Positions 8,523-16,953 of a DNA stretch of 64,000 nucleotides are shown here, piece by piece (the stretch's first letter is position 1; every line of letters starts with the position of its first letter). Source of the DNA: Stappia taiwanensis (GTDB lineage Bacteria > Pseudomonadota > Alphaproteobacteria > Rhizobiales > Stappiaceae); contig NZ_BMCR01000002.1 in NCBI RefSeq assembly GCF_014635285.1, positions 62,001-126,000 of the forward strand. Direction: 5' to 3'. The notes under the pieces are model-generated. The model was not told the origin of the DNA. It made no database searches and saw only the letters and a list, made by a program, of their open reading frames with translations. The translations under genes and the position numbers were made by a program.

Positions 8523-9299
8523 ATGCGCGACCTTTCCTGGTTGACCGCCCGGCCGATCGCCCACAGGGGCTATCACGATGCCGCCCGCGGCTGCATTGAA
8601 AACACCCCAAGCGCGGTGACCGCGGCGCTCGACAAGAGCTTCTCCATCGAGGTCGACCTGCAGGAAAGCGCGGACGGCCAGCCGATCGTCTTTCACGACG
8701 ACACGCTCGACCGGCTGACCTTCGACAGCGGTCCGGTGATTGCCCGCACGGCGGCGGAGCTGCGTGCCGTGCGTATGCGTGGCACCGACGACCCCATGTG
8801 GCTGCTCGATGACCTGTTGGCGCTGGTCGGCGGCCGCGTCGGCCTGTGCATCGAGATCAAGTCGCGTTTCCGTCGCACGCCATCGCGCGACTTCATCGCC
8901 GCCATCGCCACCAGCCTGCAGCGCTACGACGGCCCGGCGGCGGTCAAGTCGTTCGATCCGGACATGCTGGCCCTGATGCGGCAGGCCGCGCCGGAAATCC
9001 CGCGCGGCGCCCTTGGCGATGGTGCTCGCGACCTCAAGGAATGGGGCCGTGCCTCCCGGGTGGAGCGGTTCGCCCTGCGCCACATGCTGCACGCGCCGCG
9101 CACCCGGCCAAGCTTCGTCTCCTATTGGGTCAAGGACCTGCCGGCCCTGGCCCCGTCGCTGCTGCGCCGGCTGTTCGGCCTGCCCCTGATCACCTGGACC
9201 GTGCGCACGCCCGAAGACCGGAAGCGCGCCGAGCTCTTCGCCGATCAGATGGTGTTCGAGGGCTTCGACCCGGACGCGCAGGACAGCGCGGCAACCTAA
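8523..9299 (+). CDS. Glycerophosphodiester phosphodiesterase family protein
   Basis: A 258-residue GDPD-domain enzyme predicted to cleave glycerophosphodiesters to sn-glycerol 3-phosphate and an alcohol. Catalytic features are IAHRG at about 12-16, with ENTPSAV, the metal ligands EVDLQ near 43, and the general base FHDDTLDRLT near 57. A further strand, GLCIEIKS, lies near 110 and WTVRTPED near 226. No signal peptide is seen, so it is probably cytoplasmic. The RidA-GDPD-COG3146-HIT order is common in Rhizobiales; all four genes read the same way. Confidence 0.9.
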   Translation: MRDLSWLTARPIAHRGYHDAARGCIENTPSAVTAALDKSFSIEVDLQESADGQPIVFHDDTLDRLTFDSGPVIARTAAELRAVRMRGTDDPMWLLDDLLALVGGRVGLCIEIKSRFRRTPSRDFIAAIATSLQRYDGPAAVKSFDPDMLALMRQAAPEIPRGALGDGARDLKEWGRASRVERFALRHMLHAPRTRPSFVSYWVKDLPALAPSLLRRLFGLPLITWTVRTPEDRKRAELFADQMVFEGFDPDAQDSAAT

Positions 9300-9434
9300 C
9301 CGGCACGGCGACCGGCGGACGCGCCCTCCCATGGGGGTGCATTTTCGCTGCCCACGCCCTAGGTCATGACAGTGCGGGGCGGACCACGCACCACAGGAAG
9401 ACAGAGCCCCGCAACAACCGAGAGGCACCGTTCC

Positions 9435-10694
9435 GTGACCGCCAGCGACGACCCGAACGAGACCTTCCGCATCCGGATCATCGACCGGCTGAGCGACATT
9501 CCGCGCGCGCAATGGGACGCGCTTGCCAATCCGGGCTGGCAACTGGGTTCCGGCGGTGCCCTGCGCGAAAATCCCACGCTTGAATCATCATGTCAGGCAA
9601 AGGAATCAGATTCTCAGGAAACCGCCTTCAACCCCTTCATATCACACGACTTTCTTTCAATCCTCGAAGAGGCCGGCTGCGTCGAGGCCCGCACCGGCTG
9701 GCTGCCGCAGCATCTCCTTCTGGAAGGCCCGGACAACGCGCCGCTCGCCGCCCTGCCCTGCTACCTCAAGACCCATTCCATGGGCGAGTACGTGTTCGAT
9801 CACGCCTGGGCCGACGCCTTTCATCGTGCCGGCGGCGAATATTACCCCAAGCTGCAATGCTCGGTCCCCTTTACCCCGGCCACCGGACGGCGCTTTCTCA
9901 CCGGCACCTCGCCCCGGCGCGAGGCGGCCATCTCCGCCCTTGGCGCGGGCCTGCGCGAGCTTTGCCGCCTGCGCGACGCCTCCTCCGGCCACATCACCTT
10001 CCTGACCAAACGTGAATGGGAACTCCTCGGTGAGGATGGCTACCTGTTGCGCATGGATCAGCAATTTCACTGGGCCAATCGCGGCTACGCCGATTTCGAC
10101 GCCTTCCTCGCCGATCTCTCCTCACGCAAGCGCAAGCAGATCCGCAAGGAGCGCCGCGCCGCGCTGGCGCCGGGCATCACCATCGACTGGGTCACCGGCA
10201 ACGACCTGACCGAAGCCCATTGGGACGCGTTCTTCGCCTTCTACATGGACACCGGCAGCCGCAAATGGGGCCGCCCCTATCTCAATCGGACGTTCTTTTC
10301 GCTGCTGGGTGAACGACTGGCGGACCGGGTGCTTTTGATCATCGCCCGGCGCGAGGGACGGATGATCGCCGGCGCCCTCAACCTGATCGGCTCCAACACC
10401 CTGTTCGGGCGCAACTGGGGCTGTATCGAGGACCAGCCGTTCCTGCATTTCGAGGTCTGCTACTATCAGGCCATCGATTTCGCCATCGCCACGGGGCTCG
10501 ACCTCGTCGAGGCTGGCGCGCAAGGCGCCCACAAGCTGGCACGCGGCTACCTGCCCACGCCGACCTACTCCGCTCACTTCATCACCCACCCGGGATTCCG
10601 CCAGGCGGTGGCCGATTATCTGGAGGAAGAGCGGACGGCGGTTGCCATGGAAAGCGCCGCCATCGCCGAACACTCTCCCTTCCGAAAAGGGTGA
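9435..10694 (+). CDS. COG3146 (DUF482) FemAB/GNAT-like N-acyltransferase
   Basis: About 419 residues. Family landmarks are NPFISHDFL, GEYVFDHAWADAF, GGEYYPKLQCSVPFTPATGRR, FYMDTGSRKWGRPYL and GAHKLARGYLPTPTYSAH. The fold resembles FemAB-type peptidoglycan aminoacyltransferases; the substrate of this family is not known. I prefer the GTG preceded by GAGAGG; an in-frame ATG at 9366 would add 23 residues but has no ribosome-binding site. Oddity: between WQLGSGGA and the conserved NPFISHDFL lies a low-complexity insertion of about 25 residues, rich in Glu/Ser. It is encoded by AT-richer DNA with three GANTC sites and looks like an inserted repeat element. Confidence 0.83.
   Translation: MTASDDPNETFRIRIIDRLSDIPRAQWDALANPGWQLGSGGALRENPTLESSCQAKESDSQETAFNPFISHDFLSILEEAGCVEARTGWLPQHLLLEGPDNAPLAALPCYLKTHSMGEYVFDHAWADAFHRAGGEYYPKLQCSVPFTPATGRRFLTGTSPRREAAISALGAGLRELCRLRDASSGHITFLTKREWELLGEDGYLLRMDQQFHWANRGYADFDAFLADLSSRKRKQIRKERRAALAPGITIDWVTGNDLTEAHWDAFFAFYMDTGSRKWGRPYLNRTFFSLLGERLADRVLLIIARREGRMIAGALNLIGSNTLFGRNWGCIEDQPFLHFEVCYYQAIDFAIATGLDLVEAGAQGAHKLARGYLPTPTYSAHFITHPGFRQAVADYLEEERTAVAMESAAIAEHSPFRKG
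9580..9613. repeat. GANTC-rich insertion inside the acyltransferase gene
   Basis: The stretch carries one TTGAATCA octamer (9580-9587), a second GAATCA (9603-9608) and the palindrome GAATC-A-GATTC (9603-9613). This gives three CcrM-type GANTC sites in 32 bp. It coincides with the family-atypical insertion in the encoded protein. The same octamer recurs three times just downstream of the gene (10741-10818). Confidence 0.5.
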
Positions 10695-10710
10695 ACATCC
10701 CCGCGCAAGC

Positions 10711-10818
10711 GATTCTTCCGACTCATCAATTTCGCGCCACTTGAATCAGTTCCCGAGGCACCCGACCCACCGCCCCTTTCCCGTAGTTGAATCACTTTCT
10801 GAAGCAGGTGTTGAATCA
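10711..10818. repeat. Cluster of GANTC sites / TTGAATCA octamers
   Basis: In 107 bp there are five GANTC sites (10711, 10720, 10743, 10789, 10813), three of them within identical TTGAATCA octamers (10741, 10787, 10811). At this base composition well under one GANTC would be expected in such a span. It fills the 249-bp space between the acyltransferase and the HIT gene. GANTC is the methylation target of the alphaproteobacterial cell-cycle methylase CcrM. The cluster may be a regulatory region for the HIT gene or a short dispersed repeat. Confidence 0.55.
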
Positions 10819-10943
10819 GAACTTGAAGCCGGGCCGTCTTTGTGGTGCCAAGGACAAGGATGCACCCGGTGCCCGAATGCACCTTTTACGCGACGGGAAG
10901 CGGCCCTGCCGCCCCTCGCCCGTTATCGGAGATCGAGCTGACC

Positions 10944-11378
10944 ATGCCCATCACGCCTTCCGCCTATGACGACCAGAACATCTTCGCCAAGATCCTGCGC
11001 GGCGAATTGCCGAGCCACAAGGTCTACGAGGACGATCAGACCATCGCCATCATGGACATCATGCCGCGCGGCGATGGGCATGTGCTGGTGATCCCGAAAG
11101 CCCCCTCGCGCAACATCCTCGACATTCCCCAGGCGGACCTCAATGCGACGATGGCAACGGTCCAGAAGCTGGCCCGCACCCTGGTCGAGGTGTTCGACGC
11201 GGATGGCTGCACCGTGCAGCAGTTCTCCGAAACCGCCGGCGGGCAGATGGTGTTCCACACCCATGTGCATGTGATCCCGCGCTTCGATGGCGTCCCCTTG
11301 CGCCCGCACAGCGGCGAGATGGCCGATGGCGATGTGCTCGCAGCCCATGCGGAGAAGATCCGCGCAGCGCTGGCCTGA
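10944..11378 (+). CDS. HIT family nucleotide-binding protein
   Basis: A 144-residue histidine-triad protein. The active-site motif HTHVHVIP (His-x-His-x-His) is at about residues 99-106; FAKILRGELPSHKVYEDD and MPRGDGHVLVIPK are the usual N-terminal landmarks. HIT proteins hydrolyse nucleoside phosphoramidates and adenylylated compounds in the cytosol. The internal ATG giving MPITPSAYDDQNIF was chosen because the upstream reading crosses the GANTC repeat region and is not family-like. It converges with the GST gene, 15 bp away. Confidence 0.93.
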   Translation: MPITPSAYDDQNIFAKILRGELPSHKVYEDDQTIAIMDIMPRGDGHVLVIPKAPSRNILDIPQADLNATMATVQKLARTLVEVFDADGCTVQQFSETAGGQMVFHTHVHVIPRFDGVPLRPHSGEMADGDVLAAHAEKIRAALA

Positions 11379-11393
11379 CGGGCCGGGCCGACC

Positions 11394-12059
11394 TCAGGTG
11401 CCGCCGCTCGCCTTCGCAGCGGCGGCGGCTTCATGCTCCGCCTGGAGCCGCACCTCATCTTTAAAGACGCGCTGGAAGCTCGGCCGGGCGGCGATACGCT
11501 CGGCATAGTCGGTGAAAACCGGCAGGTCCGGGACCAGCTTGAGCATCAGCGTCCAATACAGCACCGATCCCCAATGGATGTCCGCGACGGTGATCCTGTC
11601 ACCGAAGAGGTAGGGCGCCTTGCCAAGCTGGTCGGCCAAAACCTCCATCACCTGGTCATAGCTGCCGTAGGGCGACTGCGAACCGGGATCATGGCCGAGG
11701 GACTTGTCAATCAGGGCCGGCTCGAAGCAGGCGGCAGAGAACGTCATCCAGCGCAGATAGGCGCCCCGGCGCGGATCGCCGATGGCCGGCGTCAGCCCCG
11801 CCTGCGGGAAGAGGTCGCCGACATAAAGCGCAATGGCAACGGATTCGGTCACCACCGTGTCGCCATGGGTCAGCGCTGGCACCTTGCCGAGCGGATTGAT
11901 CGCCAGATAGTCGGGCGACTTCAACTCACCGGTCCGCATGTTCAGCACGTGAAGGTCGTAGGGCGCGCCGAGCTCATCGAGCAGCACGCGGGCGGTGCTG
12001 GCGCGGCTGCCGGGCATATAGTAGAGCGTCAGCTTGTCGGCGGAACTGATGTCGGACAT
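11394..12059 (-). CDS. Glutathione S-transferase family protein
   Basis: A 221-residue cytosolic GST. The thioredoxin-like N-domain starts LTLYYMPGSRASTARVLLDELG and includes NPLGKVPAL (cis-Pro) and ESVAIALYVGD (the Glu-Ser pair that contacts glutathione). The helical C-domain follows, with TVADIHWGSVLYW near residue 165. The Ser in the PGSRAS loop is a plausible catalytic residue, as in beta/chi-like bacterial GSTs. The specific substrate is unknown. It ends with an Ala/Glu-rich tail and stands as a single gene. Confidence 0.9.
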   Translation of the reverse strand: MSDISSADKLTLYYMPGSRASTARVLLDELGAPYDLHVLNMRTGELKSPDYLAINPLGKVPALTHGDTVVTESVAIALYVGDLFPQAGLTPAIGDPRRGAYLRWMTFSAACFEPALIDKSLGHDPGSQSPYGSYDQVMEVLADQLGKAPYLFGDRITVADIHWGSVLYWTLMLKLVPDLPVFTDYAERIAARPSFQRVFKDEVRLQAEHEAAAAAKASGGT

Positions 12060-12177
12060 CGGGGTCTCTCCTTCGGGGCGTTGCGAACGGCGCGCTATCG
12101 CGCCATCGAGGCGGTGGCGTAGCAGCCCCCTGCTGACAGCGCCCTGTCAGCAACCCGTCCTGTCCCGCACTTTGTCC

Positions 12178-12525
12178 TCAGCCGAGACCGACCAGCAGCC
12201 AGCCACCGATCAGCACCACCTCGGCCGCCAGAACACCGACCACCACCCGCTGCCCGCCGACCAGGAAGGCGGCAAAGCCGCTGGCGGCGGCGGCGAGCCG
12301 CAGCGCCACCGGCGCATCGGCCAGCGCCCCAGCGGGAAACAGGATCAGCTTGGAGATCACCCCGGCGACAAGCGCGGTCGCCACCGACCGCACCCAGAGC
12401 AGCAGCTCGCTGTCCTCGCGCAGCCGGCCGCTGAGCAGCACCCCAAGCCAGCGCCAGACGTCCGTCGCCAGCCAGCCGGCGACCAGGATCATGGCATAGG
12501 GCCACCACCACACCTGCTCAGCCAT
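12178..12525 (-). CDS. azlD: AzlD family branched-chain amino acid exporter subunit
   Basis: A 115-residue polytopic membrane protein with about four hydrophobic segments (for example YAMILVAGWLATDVWRWLGV and VVVGVLAAEVVLIGGWLLVG). Small AzlD proteins pair with AzlC to export branched-chain amino acids. The ATG overlaps the azlC stop codon (TGATG), so the two are translationally coupled. Annotation rests on size, topology and pairing with AzlC rather than on a distinctive motif. Confidence 0.82.
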   Translation of the reverse strand: MAEQVWWWPYAMILVAGWLATDVWRWLGVLLSGRLREDSELLLWVRSVATALVAGVISKLILFPAGALADAPVALRLAAAASGFAAFLVGGQRVVVGVLAAEVVLIGGWLLVGLG

Positions 12526-13283
12526 CAGCGAAATCCCCGGCGCGCAAATCGCGTCCCCAGATAGGCGAGCGTCCCGCCGACCAGTCCGGTCCACAAAAGG
12601 TCGAGCCCCGGAAGTGACAGAAAGAACACCGGCCCCAGCGCCAGGCCGGCCAGCAGCGCCGCCTTGTCCGCCGCAACCCGCGCCGCGCCCCAGAGCGAAC
12701 AGAGGAAATAGACCGGCGTCAGCATGAACAGCGCGCCGGCCACCATCATCGGCATCCGCTCCACCAGCAGATAGGACGCGCCGGTGACACAAAAGACGAA
12801 GCTGGTCAGGCTGGCGCCAAAGCCGAAAAAGAACGGCAACCGCCCTTCGCGTGGAAGGTCTTCCAGGTTGCGCATGGCAAAGACCCATGCAGTGACGGCG
12901 ACGAAATGCGACGAAACCAGAAGGTGCCAGCGCCGGGTCTTGCCCTCCACCCGCAACAGCGGCATCAAGGCCATGGTCATCGGCATCAGCCGCACCGAAG
13001 CCAGCGCCACGGCAATCGCCGCCGGGATCATGCCCATCCCCGCCGAAATCGCCCCCGTCAGCACCACGATGCTCGGCAAGGCCCAAACCAGCCCGGTCAG
13101 CATCAGGGTTTCGGACAGGGACAGCCCGCTTTCCCGGGCAAGCCCGGCATAGCCGACGAAGGCGGCGGACAGGATCAGCGCCGGGATCGACACTGCGGCA
13201 CGGGTGCCGCGAAGCATCCAGCTCAAGGGGCGGATCTGCTCGGGAGAGGATGGCTCCGGCAAGCGGGAAGAAGCGGCGGGCAT
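12525..13283 (-). CDS. azlC: AzlC family branched-chain amino acid exporter subunit
   Basis: A 252-residue membrane protein with the AzlC pattern. The N-terminal helix is SIPALILSAAFVGYAGLARESGLS, then TLMLTGLVWALPSIVVL, SVRLMPMTMALMPLLR (the conserved basic loop), VVSSHF-like and SLTSFVFCVTGASYLL segments. It is predicted to form the exporter with AzlD. The start MPAASSRLPEP was chosen; an in-frame ATG 10 codons upstream (13313) cannot be excluded. No lrp-type regulator gene is adjacent. Confidence 0.87.
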   Translation of the reverse strand: MPAASSRLPEPSSPEQIRPLSWMLRGTRAAVSIPALILSAAFVGYAGLARESGLSLSETLMLTGLVWALPSIVVLTGAISAGMGMIPAAIAVALASVRLMPMTMALMPLLRVEGKTRRWHLLVSSHFVAVTAWVFAMRNLEDLPREGRLPFFFGFGASLTSFVFCVTGASYLLVERMPMMVAGALFMLTPVYFLCSLWGAARVAADKAALLAGLALGPVFFLSLPGLDLLWTGLVGGTLAYLGTRFARRGFR

Positions 13284-13440
13284 GATGGATCTGTCTGGCA
13301 ATGTGGGCGGCACACCCGGGGCGGACGCCCGGATGGCGGAAGGGAAGAGATACCCCTACCTAGCAGCAGATCCGTGAAAAGCAAATCGCCGGACGGCGGA
13401 CGGGAAGAACGGCGACAGCACCGCTCTTCCCTCGCTAGCC

Positions 13441-15888
13441 TCAATCCGCCAAAGGCACCTTCGGCACCAGGCTCTTCTTCGGCCCGCCGTCGTCCTTGCG
13501 GGCCGGCGGCGATGCCTGCGCCTTCTTGGCTGCGGGCTTGCGCTTGCGCTTCGGCCGCGCCGCCTTCGGCTTGTCGGTGGCGGTCGCCTTGGGCTTGACC
13601 GGAGCATCCTCGATGCTTTCCAGAAGCAGCCCGGCCTCGTCCTCGCTGACCGAGACCTTGACCATACCGCCCTTCTTCAGCTTGCCGAACAGCACCTCGT
13701 CGGCAAGCGGGCGCTTGATGTGCTCCTGAATCACCCGGGCCAGCGGCCGGGCGCCCATCTGCTCGTCATAGCCCTTGTCCGCCAGCCAGGCGATGGCTTC
13801 CGGAGTCAGTTCGAAGGTCACGCCGCGCTCGGCCAGCTGCGCCTCAAGCTGCATGACGAACTTCTCGACGATCCGGTGCACCACCTCGGTCGGCAGGCTG
13901 CCGAAGGCGATCACAGCATCCAGCCGATTGCGGAACTCCGGCGTGAACAGCCGCTTGATCGCCTCCTGATCCTCGCCCTCACGCTTGGCGCGGTTGAAGC
14001 CGATCGGCGGCTTGGCCATATCGGCGGCGCCAGCGTTGGTGGTCATGATCAGGATCACATTGCGGAAATCGACCTGCTTGCCGTTGTGATCGGTCAGCTT
14101 GCCGTGATCCATGATCTGCAACAGGATGTTGAACAGATCCGGATGGGCCTTCTCGATCTCGTCGAGCAGAAGCACGCAATGGGGATGCTGGTCGACCCCG
14201 TCGGTCAGCAGGCCGCCCTGGTCGAAGCCGACATAGCCCGGAGGCGCGCCAATCAGCCGCGACACCGTGTGCCGCTCCATGTACTCCGACATGTCGAAGC
14301 GCAAAAGCTCCACCCCGAGCGAGGCGGCGAGCTGGCGCGCGACCTCGGTCTTGCCGACGCCGGTCGGACCGGAGAACAGGTAGTTGCCGATCGGCTTGTC
14401 CGGTTCGCGCAGGCCCGCACGCGACAACTTGATGGCCGAGGCCAGCGTCTCGATGGCCGTATCCTGGCCATAGACCATCCGCTTCAAGGTGGCGTTGAGG
14501 TTCGACAGCACCTCCTCGTCCGACTTGGACACCGACTTCGGCGGGATCCGCGCCATGGTGGCAATGGTGTTCTCGATCTCCTTGACGCCAATGGTCTTGC
14601 GCCGGCGGCCTTCGGGAATGAGCTTCTGCGAGGCGCCGGATTCGTCGATCACATCGATGGCCTTGTCCGGCAGCTTGCGATCGTTAATGTAGCGCGCCGA
14701 CAGCTCCACCGCCGTCTTGATGGCGTCATTGGTGTAGCGCACCTTGTGAAAATTCTCGAAATACGGCTTCAGCCCCTTCAGGATCTCCACCGCATCCGGG
14801 ATCGTCGGCTCGTTGACGTCGATCTTCTGGAACCGGCGCAGAAGCGCCCGGTCCTTTTCGAAAAACTGACGGTACTCCTTGTAGGTGGTCGAACCGACGC
14901 AGCGGATCGTGCCGGAGGCGAGCGCCGGCTTCAACAGGTTGGAGGCATCCATTGCCCCGCCCGATGTGGCGCCGGCGCCGATCACCGTGTGAATCTCGTC
15001 GATGAACATCACCGCGCCGGGATAGTCCTCGATCTCCTTCACCACCTGCTTCAGGCGTTCCTCGAAGTCGCCGCGATAGCGGGTGCCGGCGAGCAGCGCG
15101 CCCATGTCGAGCGAGAAGATCGTCGCATCCTGCAACACTTCCGGCACATCGCCATCGACGATCCGCCGCGCCAGCCCCTCGGCGATCGCGGTCTTGCCGA
15201 CCCCCGGATCGCCGACGAACAGCGGGTTGTTCTTCGACCGGCGGCAGAGAATCTGAATGGTCCGCGAAATCTCCGCCTCACGGCCGATCAGCGGATCGAT
15301 CTTGCCGGCCCGCGCCTTGTCGTTGAGGTTGACGCAATAAGCTTCCAGCGCGTCGGTCTTCTGCTTCGGCTTCTCGCCAGGACCGACACCCTCTTCGGCC
15401 GCAGCCTCCTCATCCGCACCGTGCACCGGGCGGGTCTCCGACATGCCGGCCCGCTTGGCGATGCCATGGGAGATGTAGTTGACCGCGTCGTAGCGGGTCA
15501 TGTCCTGCTCCTGCAGGAAATAGGCGGCGTGGCTCTCGCGTTCGGCGAAGATCGCGACGAGCACGTTCGCGCCGGTCACCTCTTCCCGGCCCGAGGATTG
15601 CACATGGATCACCGCGCGCTGGATGACCCGCTGGAACCCCGCCGTTGGCTTGGAATCGTCGTCGCCCTCGATCACCAGATTGTCGAGTTCGGTATCGATG
15701 TATTCGACCAGATTGCGCCGGAGGATATCCAGATCCACGTTGCACGCGCGCATCACCGCGGCCGCGTCCTGATCATCGATCAGCGCCAGGAGCAGATGCT
15801 CCAGGGTCGCGTATTCCTGCTGCCGCTCATTCGCATAGGAAAGAGCCTGATGCAGCGCCTTTTCGAGACTTCGAGAGAATGACGGCAC
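13441..15888 (-). CDS. clpA: ATP-dependent Clp protease ATP-binding subunit ClpA
   Basis: An 815-residue class I Hsp100 unfoldase that feeds substrates to ClpP. Domains: N-domain repeats (1-145), an acidic linker ([18 protein letters not shown]), AAA module 1 with [13 protein letters not shown] module 2 with [10 protein letters not shown], and the D2-small domain. The ClpP-docking loop is IGFNR. A Lys/Ala/Pro-rich tail of about 50 residues after the D2 domain is longer than in E. coli ClpA, though typical of rhizobial ClpA. GTG is the start codon, preceded by AGGGG. It lies 9 bp after the clpS stop and in the same reading frame. Confidence 0.97.
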   Translation of the reverse strand: MPSFSRSLEKALHQALSYANERQQEYATLEHLLLALIDDQDAAAVMRACNVDLDILRRNLVEYIDTELDNLVIEGDDDSKPTAGFQRVIQRAVIHVQSSGREEVTGANVLVAIFAERESHAAYFLQEQDMTRYDAVNYISHGIAKRAGMSETRPVHGADEEAAAEEGVGPGEKPKQKTDALEAYCVNLNDKARAGKIDPLIGREAEISRTIQILCRRSKNNPLFVGDPGVGKTAIAEGLARRIVDGDVPEVLQDATIFSLDMGALLAGTRYRGDFEERLKQVVKEIEDYPGAVMFIDEIHTVIGAGATSGGAMDASNLLKPALASGTIRCVGSTTYKEYRQFFEKDRALLRRFQKIDVNEPTIPDAVEILKGLKPYFENFHKVRYTNDAIKTAVELSARYINDRKLPDKAIDVIDESGASQKLIPEGRRRKTIGVKEIENTIATMARIPPKSVSKSDEEVLSNLNATLKRMVYGQDTAIETLASAIKLSRAGLREPDKPIGNYLFSGPTGVGKTEVARQLAASLGVELLRFDMSEYMERHTVSRLIGAPPGYVGFDQGGLLTDGVDQHPHCVLLLDEIEKAHPDLFNILLQIMDHGKLTDHNGKQVDFRNVILIMTTNAGAADMAKPPIGFNRAKREGEDQEAIKRLFTPEFRNRLDAVIAFGSLPTEVVHRIVEKFVMQLEAQLAERGVTFELTPEAIAWLADKGYDEQMGARPLARVIQEHIKRPLADEVLFGKLKKGGMVKVSVSEDEAGLLLESIEDAPVKPKATATDKPKAARPKRKRKPAAKKAQASPPARKDDGGPKKSLVPKVPLAD

Positions 15889-15897
15889 GAGCGACCC

Positions 15898-16227
15898 CTA
15901 TTTTTTTTCCATTACGCATTGCAAAGGATGCTGGTGTTTGCGCGCAAAGTCCATGACCTGCGTAACCTTGGTTTCCGCCACCTCATAGGTGAACACACCG
16001 CATTCCCCAACGCCATGGTGGTGAACATGCAACATGATCCGGGTGGCTTCTTCGCGGTTTTTCTGGAAAAAACGCTCCACCACGTGGATCACGAACTCCA
16101 TGGGCGTGTAATCATCGTTCAACAGCAGCACACGATAAAGATTTGGCCTTTTCACGACGGTGCGTGTTTTTGTGGCCACCAGGCTTCCGGTGTCGTCCCC
16201 ATTGCCATGCTGTGGTTTCTTCGTCAT
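15898..16227 (-). CDS. clpS: ATP-dependent Clp protease adaptor ClpS
   Basis: A 109-residue adaptor that binds N-degron substrates and the ClpA N-domain. Signatures are [24 protein letters not shown] (Asp-Asp pocket), [23 protein letters not shown] and the C-terminal CVMEKK. A charged flexible N-terminal arm (residues 1-25) precedes the folded domain, as expected. The coding strand ends with eight A residues just before an amber stop. The clpA GTG follows in the same frame with only three codons between them. Confidence 0.97.
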   Translation of the reverse strand: MTKKPQHGNGDDTGSLVATKTRTVVKRPNLYRVLLLNDDYTPMEFVIHVVERFFQKNREEATRIMLHVHHHGVGECGVFTYEVAETKVTQVMDFARKHQHPLQCVMEKK

Positions 16228-16543
16228 TGCCGCCCAAAGCCCTCGTCCTGCGCGCCGGTTTGTCCGGCTGCGCGATCGCTCTCATCCGGTTTCCATCCGC
16301 GCCGGCCCGGCGCTTGATGGCCAAGCCTATACCCATTGTTCGTGCTCCGCACGACCCTGGTTGGCGCGGCAGGTCGGGTCAGAACAGGCATGGGAGAGGC
16401 CGGCACGGCCCTCACACCGGCACAGCCAACCCAAAACGCCGCTCCTCGCCCGGCTCTTCTCTTTCCTATGTATGTCATCCAAGCCGAGGCTCAATCCCCG
16501 AGCCGCCCGGAAGCCCGGTTCTGGCAAAAAGATCGGCCGGAAA
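16228..16543. other. clpS upstream region, no gene seen
   Basis: This stretch lies between the clpS start and the phasin terminator, both on the minus strand. It should contain the clpSA promoter, but I see no clean -35/-10 pair. Overlapping open frames on the plus strand are short, GC-biased and unlike any family I recognise. Confidence 0.4.
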
Positions 16544-16573
16544 ACAAAAAAAGCCCGGCGCGAGGCCGGGCTT
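16544..16573 (-). terminator. Intrinsic terminator of the phasin gene
   Basis: On the minus strand AAGCCCGGC and GCCGGGCTT form a 9-bp stem with a short loop, followed by seven T. It lies about 50 bp after the phasin stop. Confidence 0.85.
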
Positions 16574-16620
16574 AGAGAACCGCTGCGGATCGTCGCAGCC
16601 GGTCTTGTCCTGGGAGGGAC

Positions 16621-16953
16621 TTACTTGGAAACCTTCGCCATCACGCCCTCATAGGGCTTGTAGGCGTCCTTGGCCGCTTCGGTGTACATCTCGCCGAGCT
16701 TGGTCACTTCACCGACGAAGCCCTCATAAGCGGTCTTGACGTACTCGCTGTGCGTCTCGAACGCCTTGTCCAGCGACTTGGCGGAGACGAGCTTTTCCAT
16801 CGCCGAGGAGCCTTCCTCGAAGGACTTCTTCTGGAAGTCGGCAACCTCGGACGCAATCGCCTGCATGCCCTTGGTCATGGCGCCAAAGCTCTCCATCATG
16901 ACGTCCATGTTGTCCTTACCGAGCTTCTGAATGTCTTCAAAATTGTTGAACAT
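16621..16953 (-). CDS. Phasin family protein
   Basis: A 110-residue, almost wholly helical protein rich in Lys, Glu, Ala and Phe (MFNNFEDIQKLGKDNMD, then ASEVADFQKKSFEEGS and KTAYEGFVGEV). It matches the short Phasin_2 family, which coats polyhydroxyalkanoate granules. No cysteines. The start follows AGGAG by 7 bp; a longer reading was rejected because it runs through the promoter. It has its own strong promoter, carrying a PhaR-like site in the spacer, and its own terminator. This suggests a highly expressed monocistronic gene controlled by polymer accumulation. Confidence 0.9.
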   Translation of the reverse strand: MFNNFEDIQKLGKDNMDVMMESFGAMTKGMQAIASEVADFQKKSFEEGSSAMEKLVSAKSLDKAFETHSEYVKTAYEGFVGEVTKLGEMYTEAAKDAYKPYEGVMAKVSK

